The notes beneath the pieces are model-generated. The model did no database searches and was not told where the DNA came from. It worked only from the letters and a program-made list of their open reading frames with translations. 64,000 nt of DNA, taken from assembly GCA_014526335.1 (NCBI GenBank), contig JACTAT010000120.1, forward strand, positions 525,501-589,500, given 5' to 3'. This DNA is from Chrysaora quinquecirrha. Taxonomy: Eukaryota > Cnidaria > Scyphozoa > Semaeostomeae > Pelagiidae. Both the position numbers and the translations under genes were made by a program. Shown piece after piece: positions 1 to 12,400 of the stretch. The stretch's first letter is position 1; each line of letters opens with the position of its first letter.

Positions 1-855
1 AGAAGGTAGATTCATGGCTTGAATATATAATTCTCTTTTTTCATACTCTGACGAAGCATTGCTTGGCAAGGGAAAATATTAGTTATTAAGAAGCATAGTT
101 GTCTTTTATTTTGCATCGTAGTGATTCTGCATCAAGGTTAATAATCATGGCATGCCCGATATCCCTGAGAACACTGCTGCAGAATCCTGTTACTGAACCT
201 ACAACTGAAGGAAGACTAACGAGGTGTATTTTGCAGGACATCTATTGGAAATCGGGTATCTTTCTGTCAAGGATTCAAACAAAAAAATTTCTTTGCTTGA
301 TACGGTTGTTGCTTTGATCAACCCCCCAAAAAATGTATTTCGTCTTCAATTGCCTCCGTATGCAATAAATGCATGTTATTTTCCAAAGCTCTAAGGAGGT
401 TTAACGAAGGTTTAACGTTAACGTTTGTTTATGGCTGTTGATGGCAAGCAAGTAAAGAAGCAAAGCTATTGCAAAACGAGATTATCATCTCTGCATTGCT
501 TGGTGTGTCAACTAACTGCAACAGCTACCTTACGTTTTACGTCCCTTAAAATATGTAATTTTTTTCTTCAGATAAAACCCCAGACAGTGGATTACTTGGA
601 AAGCTTACACTGGAGGACTATTTGGTAATTTTTTAAGCCAACATTTAATAAGAGTGGTAATCTGTTTGTGTATTCTTCCACTATGGCAGGCAAATAGTTT
701 ATACTAGCCAACTAATAATAAGGGACAATATACTAGCAAGTTTCCTACATTCTTCTAGGGATTAAGCAAGTTAAACCATGTTCAGTGTACATGGTCATTT
801 TTGGATATTTTCCTGACTCTTTTCACAAGTAAGGATCAACGGACCGACCAATTAA
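1..855. other. No gene recognised
   Basis: No reading frame here resembles a known family. A 53-base stretch at 572-624 is preceded by a pyrimidine-rich AG and followed by GTAATT and could be a small exon, but it has no recognisable similarity. The stretch at about 310-395 reads, in one frame, a short segment faintly like the NAYY region of M13 peptidases and then hits a stop; this is too weak to annotate. Confidence 0.4.
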
Positions 856-1591
856 GGGGACATGTACAGTCATGCTCAAGCCAGGAAAAAGTGCATATTT
901 TACAGGATTAAGCCAATTATCGCACCAGGATTCACTTGCTTATAACTGTACATGGTACGTTTTCGTCCAGGGCAAATTCCCGCTAAGTTGAGCACCTCGC
1001 GAGGTGCTCAACTTGCTCATTTTAATCCGTTTCTGTCATCAGAGATTAAAATGTTCGATGTTACACAGAAATCATGCAATTTGATTGTTGGCTTACGCAA
1101 CTTTAAGTATGTTTATTCGGGTTTCAATTGCTAAAGGAAGACAAATCTTCCGTCTGTCTTTATATTTTTATTTTCTCAATGCAGCAGAATTTTTTGGGGG
1201 AGGATGGGACTTTATCAGACTGAATTTACCTATAAATTTCGCGAGGAAAACCAAGATATGCGTTTGGGGTTTAAAATGACAGAGCAATTGTTACTGTTCG
1301 ATGTTTAACGTTTGGTAGTATTTATCAGGGGTTCACCAAATAGTCAGGTAGTTCGCAAGTACTTGAGAATTTATGAAAAAGCTTTTTCAACAAATAATCC
1401 TGCACCATAGAGTTTTGTTTTTTGATACAGGGAGGAAATACAAGGCTTGTGCTGATAAAGCAATGTCATCAGGCATCAAGATAATTAGGTGTTACTGCTT
1501 GAATGTTTTGAGCAAATTTCTGTACGCGGTACCTTCCAGCAGGTGCGCCCAGCTGAGAAAAGTTGAACAAAGTTTAACTGTACATGTCCCC
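856..1591. mobile_element. Candidate MITE with 15-bp terminal inverted repeats
   Basis: The segment begins GGGGACATGTACAGT and ends with its exact reverse complement. It is preceded by TTAA on the left and followed by TAAG on the right, so a TTAA target duplication as in piggyBac or Kolobok elements is possible but imperfect. It has no coding capacity and holds the perfect palindrome at 985-1014. Assignment to a superfamily is a guess. Confidence 0.45.
985..1014. repeat. Perfect 30-bp palindrome
   Basis: The half-site AAGTTGAGCACCTCG is followed directly by its reverse complement with no spacer, centred on CGCG. It lies inside the candidate MITE at 856-1591. It could form a cruciform or bind a dimeric factor; no function is shown. 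Confidence 0.9.
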
Positions 1592-1818
1592 TAAGTTAGA
1601 GAATCTCTTATTTTCTAAGTCTTTTGTTTTCTTAGTTATTCCTGTCATCGCAGATTGAAATGCTCCCTGACTCCGTAGACTTCTAAAAGAAATCCAATTA
1701 TCAAAACTACCCATAAGGGTCCCAATAATAGGCGTTATTTTTTATGTGCAGAAACGTTAGGTCGGGAGATCTGGAATTCAAACTACGTTGCTCTGTGCCC
1801 TACCGTGTAAGATTTATT

Positions 1819-2983
1819 CAGGGGCGTGGTGGCCCACCGGGACTCGGGAAATTTCCCGGTAGGCCCCTCTAAATTCTTCTGGTGGGCCCCTTAATTCTAG
1901 TTTTTTTTTATTTTTGAAAATGTTTCTGATCTCCTTTAGCATTGAAGTGGGGTTCCAGCCCTGGCGTAGTTACCGTCTCTACTCCTCAAGCTTTCTAATT
2001 ACTTTTTCAAGCTGTAGTGTACATGGGGCCTTCAATTTCTTCATCATTAGGTCTTAATGACTTCATAGTTTTGAGGTCTGAACTGCCAAAGAAAAGAAAG
2101 AGGAGGACAACTGTCATGCCCGGAGAGTCAGCTGATCAAACAACATTTCTTGATGCAGATAAAGAATATGAAATTAAGACATACAATGTTGTAATGGATA
2201 ATGTGGTGGAGAGCATGAATGAACGCTTTATCAAGCATGAGGCATTATACAACGACTTTGCATGCTTTGAGCCGAAAAGGTTTGCTGATATGAGGAAGCA
2301 TGGTCTCCCAGATGGATCATTAGACAAAATTAGCGATTCGTTAAAAGGAAAAGTTGACCGCAGTGCATTGAGAAATCAACTGGAGTCATTTGCTTATTCA
2401 TTTGAAAATCTTGCAAAGACTCTTCCAGAAGAGTATGACGGAACAATAATGAGCGAAGAGCCGTTCGCAGACGAGGACGAAGAAGAAGTTCAAAGTGAAA
2501 ACACTGTAATGATATTACAAGGCCTATGCAGACAAAAAGGAGTAACATGCCGAAAATGCATCCCTTGTGCATTTCAAGTGCTCTACAAGTACAACTTGAA
2601 CAGCACATCGTATAATGATCTATATGTTGCGTATCAATAATTGCTGACTCTTGCAGTGACACAAGTGCAGTGCGAGAGAGTATTTTCAAAGTTGAAAACC
2701 AGATTGCGAGCAAGAATGACACAGGAAAACCTCGAAAGCTCGATGCTAATGAGTGTGAGACATGAATATATGAACCTTTTAACATCTGATGAAATTATAG
2801 ACAAATTAGCTGCAACATCATGATAGTTGTTTTGCATGGTTTATTCATTTGAACGTCAAGGATTATTATTTTTTCTTATAAACTTGTTAACATTGATTGT
2901 GTTACTTAAAAAAAATTTATAGGCCTAGTGGGCCCCTAAAATCTGGATTTTCCCGGCCCGTCAAAATTCCCACCACGCCCCTG
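1819..2983 (+). mobile_element. Decayed hAT DNA transposon
   Basis: The element starts CAGGGGCGTGGTGG and ends with the near-perfect reverse complement. It is flanked on both sides by the identical 8-bp sequence GATTTATT (1811-1818 and 2984-2991), the expected target-site duplication of hAT elements, whose ends typically begin CAGGGGCG. Only about 1.17 kb remains, far shorter than an autonomous hAT, and the transposase fragment inside is interrupted. This is an internally deleted, immobile copy whose borders are still clear. Confidence 0.9.
2017..2823 (+). pseudogene. hAT transposase C-terminal fragment, interrupted
   Basis: The open frame at 2017-2640 and the following frame at 2641-2823 lie in the same phase and are separated only by an in-frame TAA at 2638-2640. 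The second part contains a typical hAT C-terminal dimerisation block (VTQVQCERVFSKLK, then TRLRARMTQENLES), as in ZMYM/ZBED-like hAT proteins. The N-terminal zinc finger and most of the catalytic core are absent. The stop codon together with the truncation indicates a dead transposase. The first codons may be non-coding element sequence. Confidence 0.85.
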
Positions 2984-2991
2984 GATTTATT

Positions 2992-3490
2992 TCATGTCGC
3001 AGGTCATATGGGCTCTATATGTTAAAACTCTTTTTGTCTTTGACATTTAAATTAGAAACTTATATGGGAATAAGGATCAGCAGTAAACTTTACAGTGCCG
3101 TAGAGAAGCTAAGTCTTATCCAAAATCTTTTTCAGGGTTCATATCAGTTATCCAAAGCTATTGTGTCGAAACCACTTATGGGACGGGAACGACTGCGTAC
3201 CGCCCCAACTCGTTTCGTTCCAAAAATCGTTACGCTCAGGGGTTGCGTAGAATTTTTGCAGTGTTTTATCTGTAAGAAGCAAAGCAAGCTGCATACCCTC
3301 CATTCTGTCATTATAGCTAGTTGAGTCATTCATCTTTTCAGGTGTTTTCATATATGTCCTTTTGCCATGCTCCTCGTTAATATTCTTGAATAACGTACTG
3401 TCGCCAGTTTTGCTAGTAATTTTGACATACTGTTGTTCTTTCCTCAAAACATTGCCATTGTAAGTCAAACATAAATTTTCCTTCCAGCAG
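2992..3490. other. No gene recognised
   Basis: Sequence between the hAT element and the first M13 exon I can support. No motif or repeat was recognised; it is probably intronic sequence of the M13 gene. Confidence 0.35.
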
Positions 3491-6400
3491 GGAAAACTGC
3501 CAAAATACCCAGGGTATGTGCTGGAAGAAGACGCTGATGATTATAGAACAGTAAGAATTTCATTTTTAATCGATAATCTTGGACAAAAAAGTTAAACTGG
3601 GTTTCTGGAATGTGCTGTGGCGTCATGTCGTAATACCGCTAGCTCGTGGTGTCAGAAGGTCGGCGAGGCCGGGGTTCGAGCCTCAGCAACGGTAGCATTA
3701 CAGCCAGGTTGAAGTCTCGCTAGTTCATCTACTTCTGAGGTCATACCGACTGGCGCCAAATACACCTTTTCACCTTAATCTTCACTATTCAAAATTTCTA
3801 TCAGTAAAGACACGGTTACATGCCTATGACCAATACAGTTTATTCAAACAACAAGGGACGCTCGTACAACGATAACAAGTAGCACGTAGACTCTGGTCAA
3901 ACAATCAAGCAATGTTTGTTATAAATTTGGAATCTGTTTATTAAGATTAAGTATACGTTATAACGTTGGAAAAATTTGACCAAGTCAAAAATGCGTTTAC
4001 AAGCGTACTTAAGCAGAATGTTTTGCGCAATTTTTAGACAAAGTTTAAATTTTTTTGCTTGATGCAACAAAGGTGTTTGACGAGCATTGTTTTCAGACTT
4101 GGTCAAACACGTAAAAAAATTTGCTTGATAATCAAATTCCAAATGTTTAATAAATGTTCTTTGATTGACTTTAGACCCTTCTGTGTAACGCGAATCTTGA
4201 GTTATAAATTTCTTCAAATTGTACCAAACATATAGAAAGGCCAGGTGAACAAACAAAAAATCTCATAAGTAAAATACATTGTTGAAAAATGTCATATTGG
4301 CTGTTGTTTTGTTCCAGTGGTACTTAAATTGCACAGTTAGAGATACTTGACTCACGAACACAATGACAAAAACCTCCGTTGTGCGCGAATGTTTCTACTG
4401 TTGTACAATCTCTGCAGAAATAAGAAACTGCAGAGTTTAAGACAAAATACTGCGTACAGAATGACAGTGAAAATGAGTGTTTGAGGACAAGAGATACTTT
4501 GATAAAAAAATTCCACGTAGCTTTATTGCGCTAATTGACCTTGTAAACAAACAAATCAACGGTCTTCAACGCCAGTGTATATTCTCCCATGCTGCACCCG
4601 AATAAATCGATCATCGCCCATTCATTATCCATTCCTTGCCCAATACATTAACTATGCTCTCTGTATCAGTGCCGCGTCAAGTCAAGCCAAACCATGTAGT
4701 GGGACGGACATCTAATTCAGTATGCCTATCGACCTTCGAGTTATTAGCTAAACGACCAAGAGTAGGCGGTTTTTTGGTTTGGCAACGGTTTTACCCGATT
4801 CGCACGAGGAAGACCAACGTCCTCCTTAGGACAACGTCCTTACTGACAACGTTTACGGCACGAGGAGACGTGGACGGCCGGCTACCTGCTACCTTGACAA
4901 CATCAGAGAAATGACCAGGTGACACATCATCTGATTCAATACACATTCACCCAACCTGAAAAAAACATATTTAAAAGAATTTAAGACGATTAAACGTTAT
5001 CTTTAATGACAGCTAACAGCAAAAAAATTTCTTATAGCATCTAATTTGTAATAGCACCTGATAATCTCTGTCCTAGAAACGTGTTTGAAATGAATTAAGT
5101 TGGCCTTCAATTCGATCCTTATCGCGTGGCGCTTTTGCAGACTCAACGTGTTGTTACATATTAGAATAAGGTGTTCTTGTCCCTCGTGCTTGTTTGTGGA
5201 TATTTTTATTTGTGGACTTGTTATTTGCTAAAAAATCTGATTTTCAGCAATGTAATCTTCAACTGCTCAATGCGTTATGCAAATTTTGATTATTTCTTAG
5301 TGGGCGTATAACTTCAGAACCAATATTCAAGAGGTATTCACTGCTGCAGCTGGTGCAAAAATTGGTCAATCGCATTTTTACGTCAAAGATATCTTAAATC
5401 AAGCGCTGGAAGTAGAGTCCGATATAATCAATGTAAGAATTTTAATACAAATTGGATGCATTATGATAGTATAGTAACTATGACATCGTATATAGCTAGG
5501 CTCAGACATACCGAACATTGCAGCGAACAACACCACATATTGCTGTTGGGTGAAAATTGTTGTGCGTGTCATCGACTTGTTCCATGATGAAAATTATGTT
5601 GTTGATGGAGTGAAAAAATCATCGACCAATCTTTGTAACCAATCTTTGGACATTACTTGTTGGAAGTGGGGACATTTTAAGGAGCTAGTATTTTTTCTGT
5701 GCCTTTCCAGCAAATTTTCCCTAAAATCACCGTGAAATTTCATGGCTTTTCATTGTGTGCTACTGCAATGATGGAATTTCTGTGCCTTTTTTGATGGTTA
5801 GATGAGATGTTTAATTTTTTACAACGTATCTCGGCTCGTTAAAACAATTCTATTTCATTAGTTAAATAAACTTTTTATATATTGAACATGGTGTGATCTA
5901 TCCCTTAAATCTATACTTAATCATGTTGAACACTGTCATTTCCGTGAAATCAATTTGTTTTTAAGGACATTGAAATGACGCTGAAAGGGAAACAACCACA
6001 CGAAATATACAAGAAAGTTACAGTCTCATATCTTAATAATATGACCAACAATGCGGTACGTATCAAGTCATTAAAGTGTTTCCATTCTCATTAAATGACC
6101 CACTGAATTCATCTTTTATCAGGACCTCTCGTTGTTCAGATAACTTGCCTTCTAGGCTTCTGGTAAGTATCATCGCACCTACATATCTATAAATGCTTTC
6201 AAGCCTAGAGATCCCGATTTCTTTTTGTGTCGGCGTTCCTTTCTAAAGGATTCCATGTGAAACGAATAGCAGTCGAATAATAAAAATTTTGATATAATAA
6301 AAGTCGAATAATAAAATATCTCCTTACACTGAAAAATAGACTCCCATGCTTAAGGTAAGTTCCTGAAAAACCTTCTTAGACATATTAGCTAAGTTTGGAA

Positions 6401-9400
6401 GAACTAATTAACATCACCTTACATGTTTGCCAGTGTTCCGGGTCTGTTTTTTTTCTATCTGTCTTGTATGTAGTATTTTTTTGTAAAAAATACTCGCTCA
6501 AAGGCTGAAAAATTGCCTGCCCTTGTTTCTCACCGTGACTGCAATTTCACATTGCATTGCGGGACATTCCCTCACTTAAATATCTGCCATCTACAAGCTA
6601 ATTGGTGCGCGATTCCAGACCTCTGGCAAATGGTTTATGGACTTTCTCCATAGGATTTACAGTTAGATGCCGGGATTTTCGCAAGCACGAAAAGTGATCA
6701 GCGGTGAAATATCTTCACCTCCTTAAGAATTGGTTCATTTCTATTCAAAGAATGTTCATGTCTAATGGAGTAGGCAGGAAGGGCAGCCGGGACATGGGGT
6801 TAAAACGTGTGACAGAACAGTTCTCGCAATTTTTGCTGAATGCTTGGTCCAAATTTATTGAATTCGCTCTCCATCCCTCCAAAGTTACATATAAAACTAC
6901 GCCATTGTTCGTGATTAGCCAGTGAATGCGAAACGATGTGAAACATAAGAGGACGCTATGTAATATCTAAAGTGCTGTAAAACAACAACACAAAACATTA
7001 ACACAAAATAGTATTAATAATCCTTGATATTTGGTAGTCACTGCTAATCATTCATTTCTTCCCCAGATTGACTGGATCAAAATTTTACGTGGCATTACAA
7101 GTGGTAACAGTTCTGTTCCTGTTACAGATCAAACTGTTGTTGGCCTAATGGTTACTTCGTCATACCTTGAAAGAATAGGAGTGCTGATGGCGAAATCTTA
7201 CACTTTTGGAAGGTGGATTATAATTCATTCTTTTTCCCTTTATAGTTATGTCTCCAAGTGAAATAGAAAACACGGATTTATGAAAGGCGGTGCATTGTTT
7301 AAGGATCGTTAAAGCACCGCAGATGAGCTCACCAGCAGCCCAACAACTTTCGGCTAATCGTGACAAGCTTTTGTTGTCGCTGAAAGACATTTATGAGAGG
7401 AGAACCCCCTTTCAAATCACTGACGAACCTTTATAAGAGGAGATGCCTCTTTGTCACGACAAACTTTTGTAAGAGCGAAAGAGAAAAATAACCAAGTGGA
7501 GCTATATATCATAAGTTGCCAGCTTGGGAAAATTAACCAACATAAAAATCTAGGCGGAACGTCTACAAAGCATGCAGTTTCTTGCTTTATCGTTATAAAC
7601 CCAGAATGATGTTTTCTCTTCAAGTCAAGGAGCATTTTCCATGGCTTTGTACCGGTCAATTTTATGGTTTTTCGAAATGCTTTTGCCGTTTTTGCTTGTT
7701 GTCTCATAGCCTTCCCTGATTCTTTTTAAAGAAGCTCTGTTTTCTTCGAAAAGCTTTTTTTCAAAAAAATTGCTGATATACGTTTTAGAGATTTTCGGTT
7801 GTGAGCTCTTGACAATAACCTCCATTTTGGAAACTTCATTGCATCAAGATCATTTTCTTAATATGCTTTTTACTGAAATTTAATACTTTTATTGATTTCT
7901 TATCAGAGTTTTTTGATTAAAACAAATAACAAAAATTGATACAAGGTCCTTATATTTTAGGAGACGACTCCCGAATTTCTTTTCGTGGTTTTTATTGAAG
8001 AAACTGTCACCCGCCCTTCCAAATGATTATTTTGCTGCTTATTATTTCAACGCAAAAGGAAGTGTGGTTGGTAAATCCGGCAAAGAAAAATGGAGAGCCT
8101 GTATGTTGGACACCGAACTGAGAATGCCATTAACAATTGGAATGATGTTTACTAAAAAAGTAATCTCCAATCAAACAAGCAACGAGGTACTTAGCACTGC
8201 ACTAAAATCCTTTAAGGATTATTGCTGGATTTCTGTAACTGTGTATGTACTTTGCAACTTAAAGTCCTTCTCGTTGCATTACAAAGTACAACTACATTTT
8301 GCTCTGTTAATGCCCTACAATCAGAAATTTTGCACAGTTAATTATTGTACCTCCTGAATGGGGATGTAGCATAGCAGCTGAAGACTGGTTATCTGTAATC
8401 CTATCGGGGGGATGTTTTCAAACCTCCTATACGATATACATTATACGTTACACGATAAAGTTATCAAACCCATTGACTTCTAGCCCAGATAAGTTCACGC
8501 AACATTGCCTTATTTGGTATGAATTAATGCAGAACGATCATTGTCTGTTCATATCAGTAAGCTACATCAGAATTGGCTGATTCTATTTGAGAAAATAGAA
8601 AGTTATTACTAGTCGCGAAATTTCCCATTTTTCACGAAATCTGATCGACGTTTGCACGTCATCATAGAAGTTGAATTTGTCAAATTTACTCACGTTACGT
8701 GTAATACCCTAATTAGAGGCTGTTCAAATTTCCATTGCCTTAGTAGTAGATTAAGTCAATCTCTTCTTTAGGGGCTGAAAATCAGTATCAAAAATAGCCG
8801 CTTAAACTTGTCCAAACAAAGACATTTGTACAACAGCCGTTTGAAGTGATGTAGCCTCTGCTTTCCACACGAGGGTGTAGAGAGGAACTATTTATCATTG
8901 CTTTAACTTTTAATTAAATGCGGAAGCAAAATATTATCTGAAAATTTTGTGTGTTGTCTTAATTTGACCTCTGCTGTATCTTTCATTTGGACAGATTACA
9001 AAACTTTTAGGCGAAGTGAAAACTGCCTTTTATAATGGTGTCGACTCTGTTCCTTGGCTGGATAGTAAAACTCGTATTGCTGTAAGAGAGAAGGTATTTT
9101 TATGTTTTTTTAGTACTTTCTTAATTTAGTCTCATTGATCAATCCAATTCAACCTGCCTCATTGATCGATCCAATTAAACTTTGCTCTTGCTGTTCCACG
9201 TTGAAACTTTTGAATATTGACCTCGTTCTTAGGGATCTACCTATGTTCTGGTACCACCTTTCTGTAAACCCCTTCCAAAAGGAGGGGTAACCACTTGCAA
9301 CGACATTGGTTGACGTCTATTAATATTGATAAGCAACTGAAAAGGAATAATTGTAAAGTCAAGATTTTTCTAGACACTAATCAAAGTGATGCTGTTTTTG

Positions 9401-12400
9401 ATGCTGAATTTTGATTAGTTCATAGAAAATTGCCTTCTCGCAGAATATTTTACAATGTAGTGGCTCCGCTTTACAGTAGAAATAAAGGAGCCAATTTTTG
9501 CAGTAGATGTTTAAATTTTGCTACTACTCATAGTATTGAGCTGAGCGACAAATTTATTCAGTCGCTTCATCTGCTGACAGCGCATATTTTTGGCTCATCA
9601 ATGGCAGTCACAACGGTCACAGTTTTTTCCGCTGTGTGAAGGGTTTTGATAAATGTGAAAAAATGATAATCCGCTGAACCAATGATTTGCAGAGTTCCTT
9701 TGCTTTCACTGTCCCAGGAGCTTGCTGGTTTAAAAAAATATATTCATTTATGACACTTTTGTCATTTACTGTAATTTATCTTACACTGTTGTTAACTTTG
9801 TACTATAGGCCTATAAGATAAAGGTGTCTCGTAGGTAACTAAATGTTTCGCTCATATATCCCATATTGAGCATTTTTACACTGTATTTTATGTTGAAGTT
9901 GTGACTAACCATGGTCAACATTGTATGATACTGTGGTTCCAGATCTGGTAACAAAGTTTACGCGCACTTACTGATGCTCCGTTACTTCTAGTTTATTCAT
10001 AATAGGTCGCTCCTTTCTCTCGAGTAAAATAACTTACAGCTTACTCATAGCTCTTTTCCTTTCATCCTCGCTGAAATTGAACTCTAACAAATGGCTATTG
10101 TCAGAAAAAGATTCAAAGAGATATCTTACAATAAGAAGTGAAAGTTAACTTTTATTGTTTCCCGTTTGTACGTTAGTAATCCTACCTTTAACCTAAAGTA
10201 TTCTGAAACTTTTGTGTTCTTTTTTATTTCAGTTGAATTATCTTCTTTATATCATCGCAAATCCGAACATGGTCAACAGCAGCTCATTGCAAATGAGATA
10301 CAAAGAGGTATTAAAGATAATATTCTTTAATTATACCCTAAATATGCTCTAGGCTGATAACAGTCCCCAATTTTCATGCCTACGGAATATTGCACTTATT
10401 TCGAGCTCTAGAGGTCAGTGGAAACATCGTTGGCTCTCCGGTCATGCAGTCCAGGTTCGTATCCAATCTATTGTGGTATGCAATTTGTGAAAAAACTACC
10501 ATCCTATCACATATTTAACAATGGAAGCAATAGAGCGTGTAAAATTTTGGGCCTTCAATTAGGGAGATAATGCTAATGGGGAGGGGATTATTGGAATACT
10601 TAATGCTGTTTATTCTGCTTAGTTGGCACTTCACTGTTAGCACATCACGTAAACAGAGTATTTGTTAAAACTTGAAATCAAACTAAAGCATAACATCTAA
10701 CTTTCCTCACTGTTTAGGTTACAGTACGTACTGATAACTTGGGTGAATTCTTCTTGTCATGTGTGCGGAATCTTGTTAACACCAATGTTATGCAGCTGGA
10801 GAAAGCAGTTTCCAGAAAACGGTATCTTATGATGTTTTACGTGATAACCTTACAACAACAATACAATACCTTATATACATAATTTGTTTTTAATGTAACA
10901 CGAGATGGCTCTTAGCCTTCTAATAAAAAGTTTAGAACTACAGTGGCAGTAAGTTACAGCGATCCAAGAGGTGTTAACTACTTCGCTTGCTTATGCAAAT
11001 GAAGAATTTTAATGTATTAAATGATTATACAACTAGAAATAAACTATAATAATCATAGATCAAATCAATATTTTCATTGATGGCACGCTCAATTAAAAAA
11101 AAACGTATTTTAAGTGCCCTGCGTGCAATCATCAGTGGACATACAGTAATTCAGGATAGGAACTTCGTTATGCAGCAATAGCTCTTTGCCTATGCAGGCA
11201 TCTCTTTGTATTTTGACAAATCCTATATACATTATTTTTGAGAGCTTTTTTTACAGGTATTCTGATATGATCAGTAGATCATATAAATAAGCTGCAATGA
11301 ATAAGCTTGTTAATCTAGCAGCACCACTTCTTAAATAATTCATTACCCTGCATTTTTCCAAATCCTACAAAAGCCCTGCTTCACAATATTTCTTTGTTAA
11401 AATAGTTTTTCTTTCAGCATCGACCAGACTACTGCGGCAATGAAGCTTTATGACGTGAATGCATTTTATGACAGATCAAAAAACAGAATAAGTATGTTTT
11501 TGTTAGTCATATAGATTACATAATAGTAGAGATTACAATAAGCACTTTTAACATAAGTGACAACGTCTTAAGGGAATCAATCCCCGAAATTGTTCCGTAG
11601 TGTACCTGAATGTTGAGAAACCTCGGGAAGTGGGTACTTCATTTTTTCGCTGAAATATTGTCCGGTCAGAATAGGGTTGCGCTCTGATTGGTCAATTCAA
11701 CAAATCGAATCGATACTTTAGTTTTCTTAATATACAGACGGGCAACGCAGCACGTCTAGCATGTTGAACAATCGTGTTACCTCCATATCATTAACAGATG
11801 AGAGAAATGGCAGGAAATAGCTGGGGCGCCTTTGAATGAAAATTCTACCTCTCTTAGTATGCTTGATTGGCCATTTATTATCAGATGATAGAAAAATATG
11901 TCTTGTCTTTTAAAAATATATTGCATTGAAGTCTCGCTATCATTTTGAGAATTTTTCCAAATCTCCTTTATTTGAAGTGATACTTGCTGGCATATTACGC
12001 AGCCCATTCTTCTATAACCCTGGACCAAGGTAAGTGAATTTAAGGCCAATAAAAAATTTTAGGCCGGTATGATATGACACCGGTGTGAAATCTTTTGCTG
12101 TCTGACGAGCCGTTCACACGATGTCGGTGGTACTAATACGACTTCATGTCGGTTTCACTTCGATTGCTTTTAGGATAAAAATTAGCTATAATGAAATATT
12201 CGGTTCCAATATTATGAAATTCTATTATTTTTGTGATGTAATGTCATGAAACTTAATTTTCCTCGTCAATAGAGGTAACTGTAGACTCTTTCCAGAAAAT
12301 GATTTTTGTGATGCAATGTCATGAAACTTAATTTTCCTCTTCAATTAAGGTAACTGTAGACTCTTTCCAGATTAAAGGTACCCATTAGCCATGTTTGAAG

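Noticed and set aside
310..395. Short frame reading PPYAINACYFPKL, reminiscent of the M13 NAYY segment
   Set aside because: A stop follows at once, there is no donor site and no other M13 motif nearby; probably chance.
10408..10470. tRNA-like segment with B-box-like GGTTCGTATCC
   Set aside because: No convincing acceptor stem or second copy; at most a SINE fragment.
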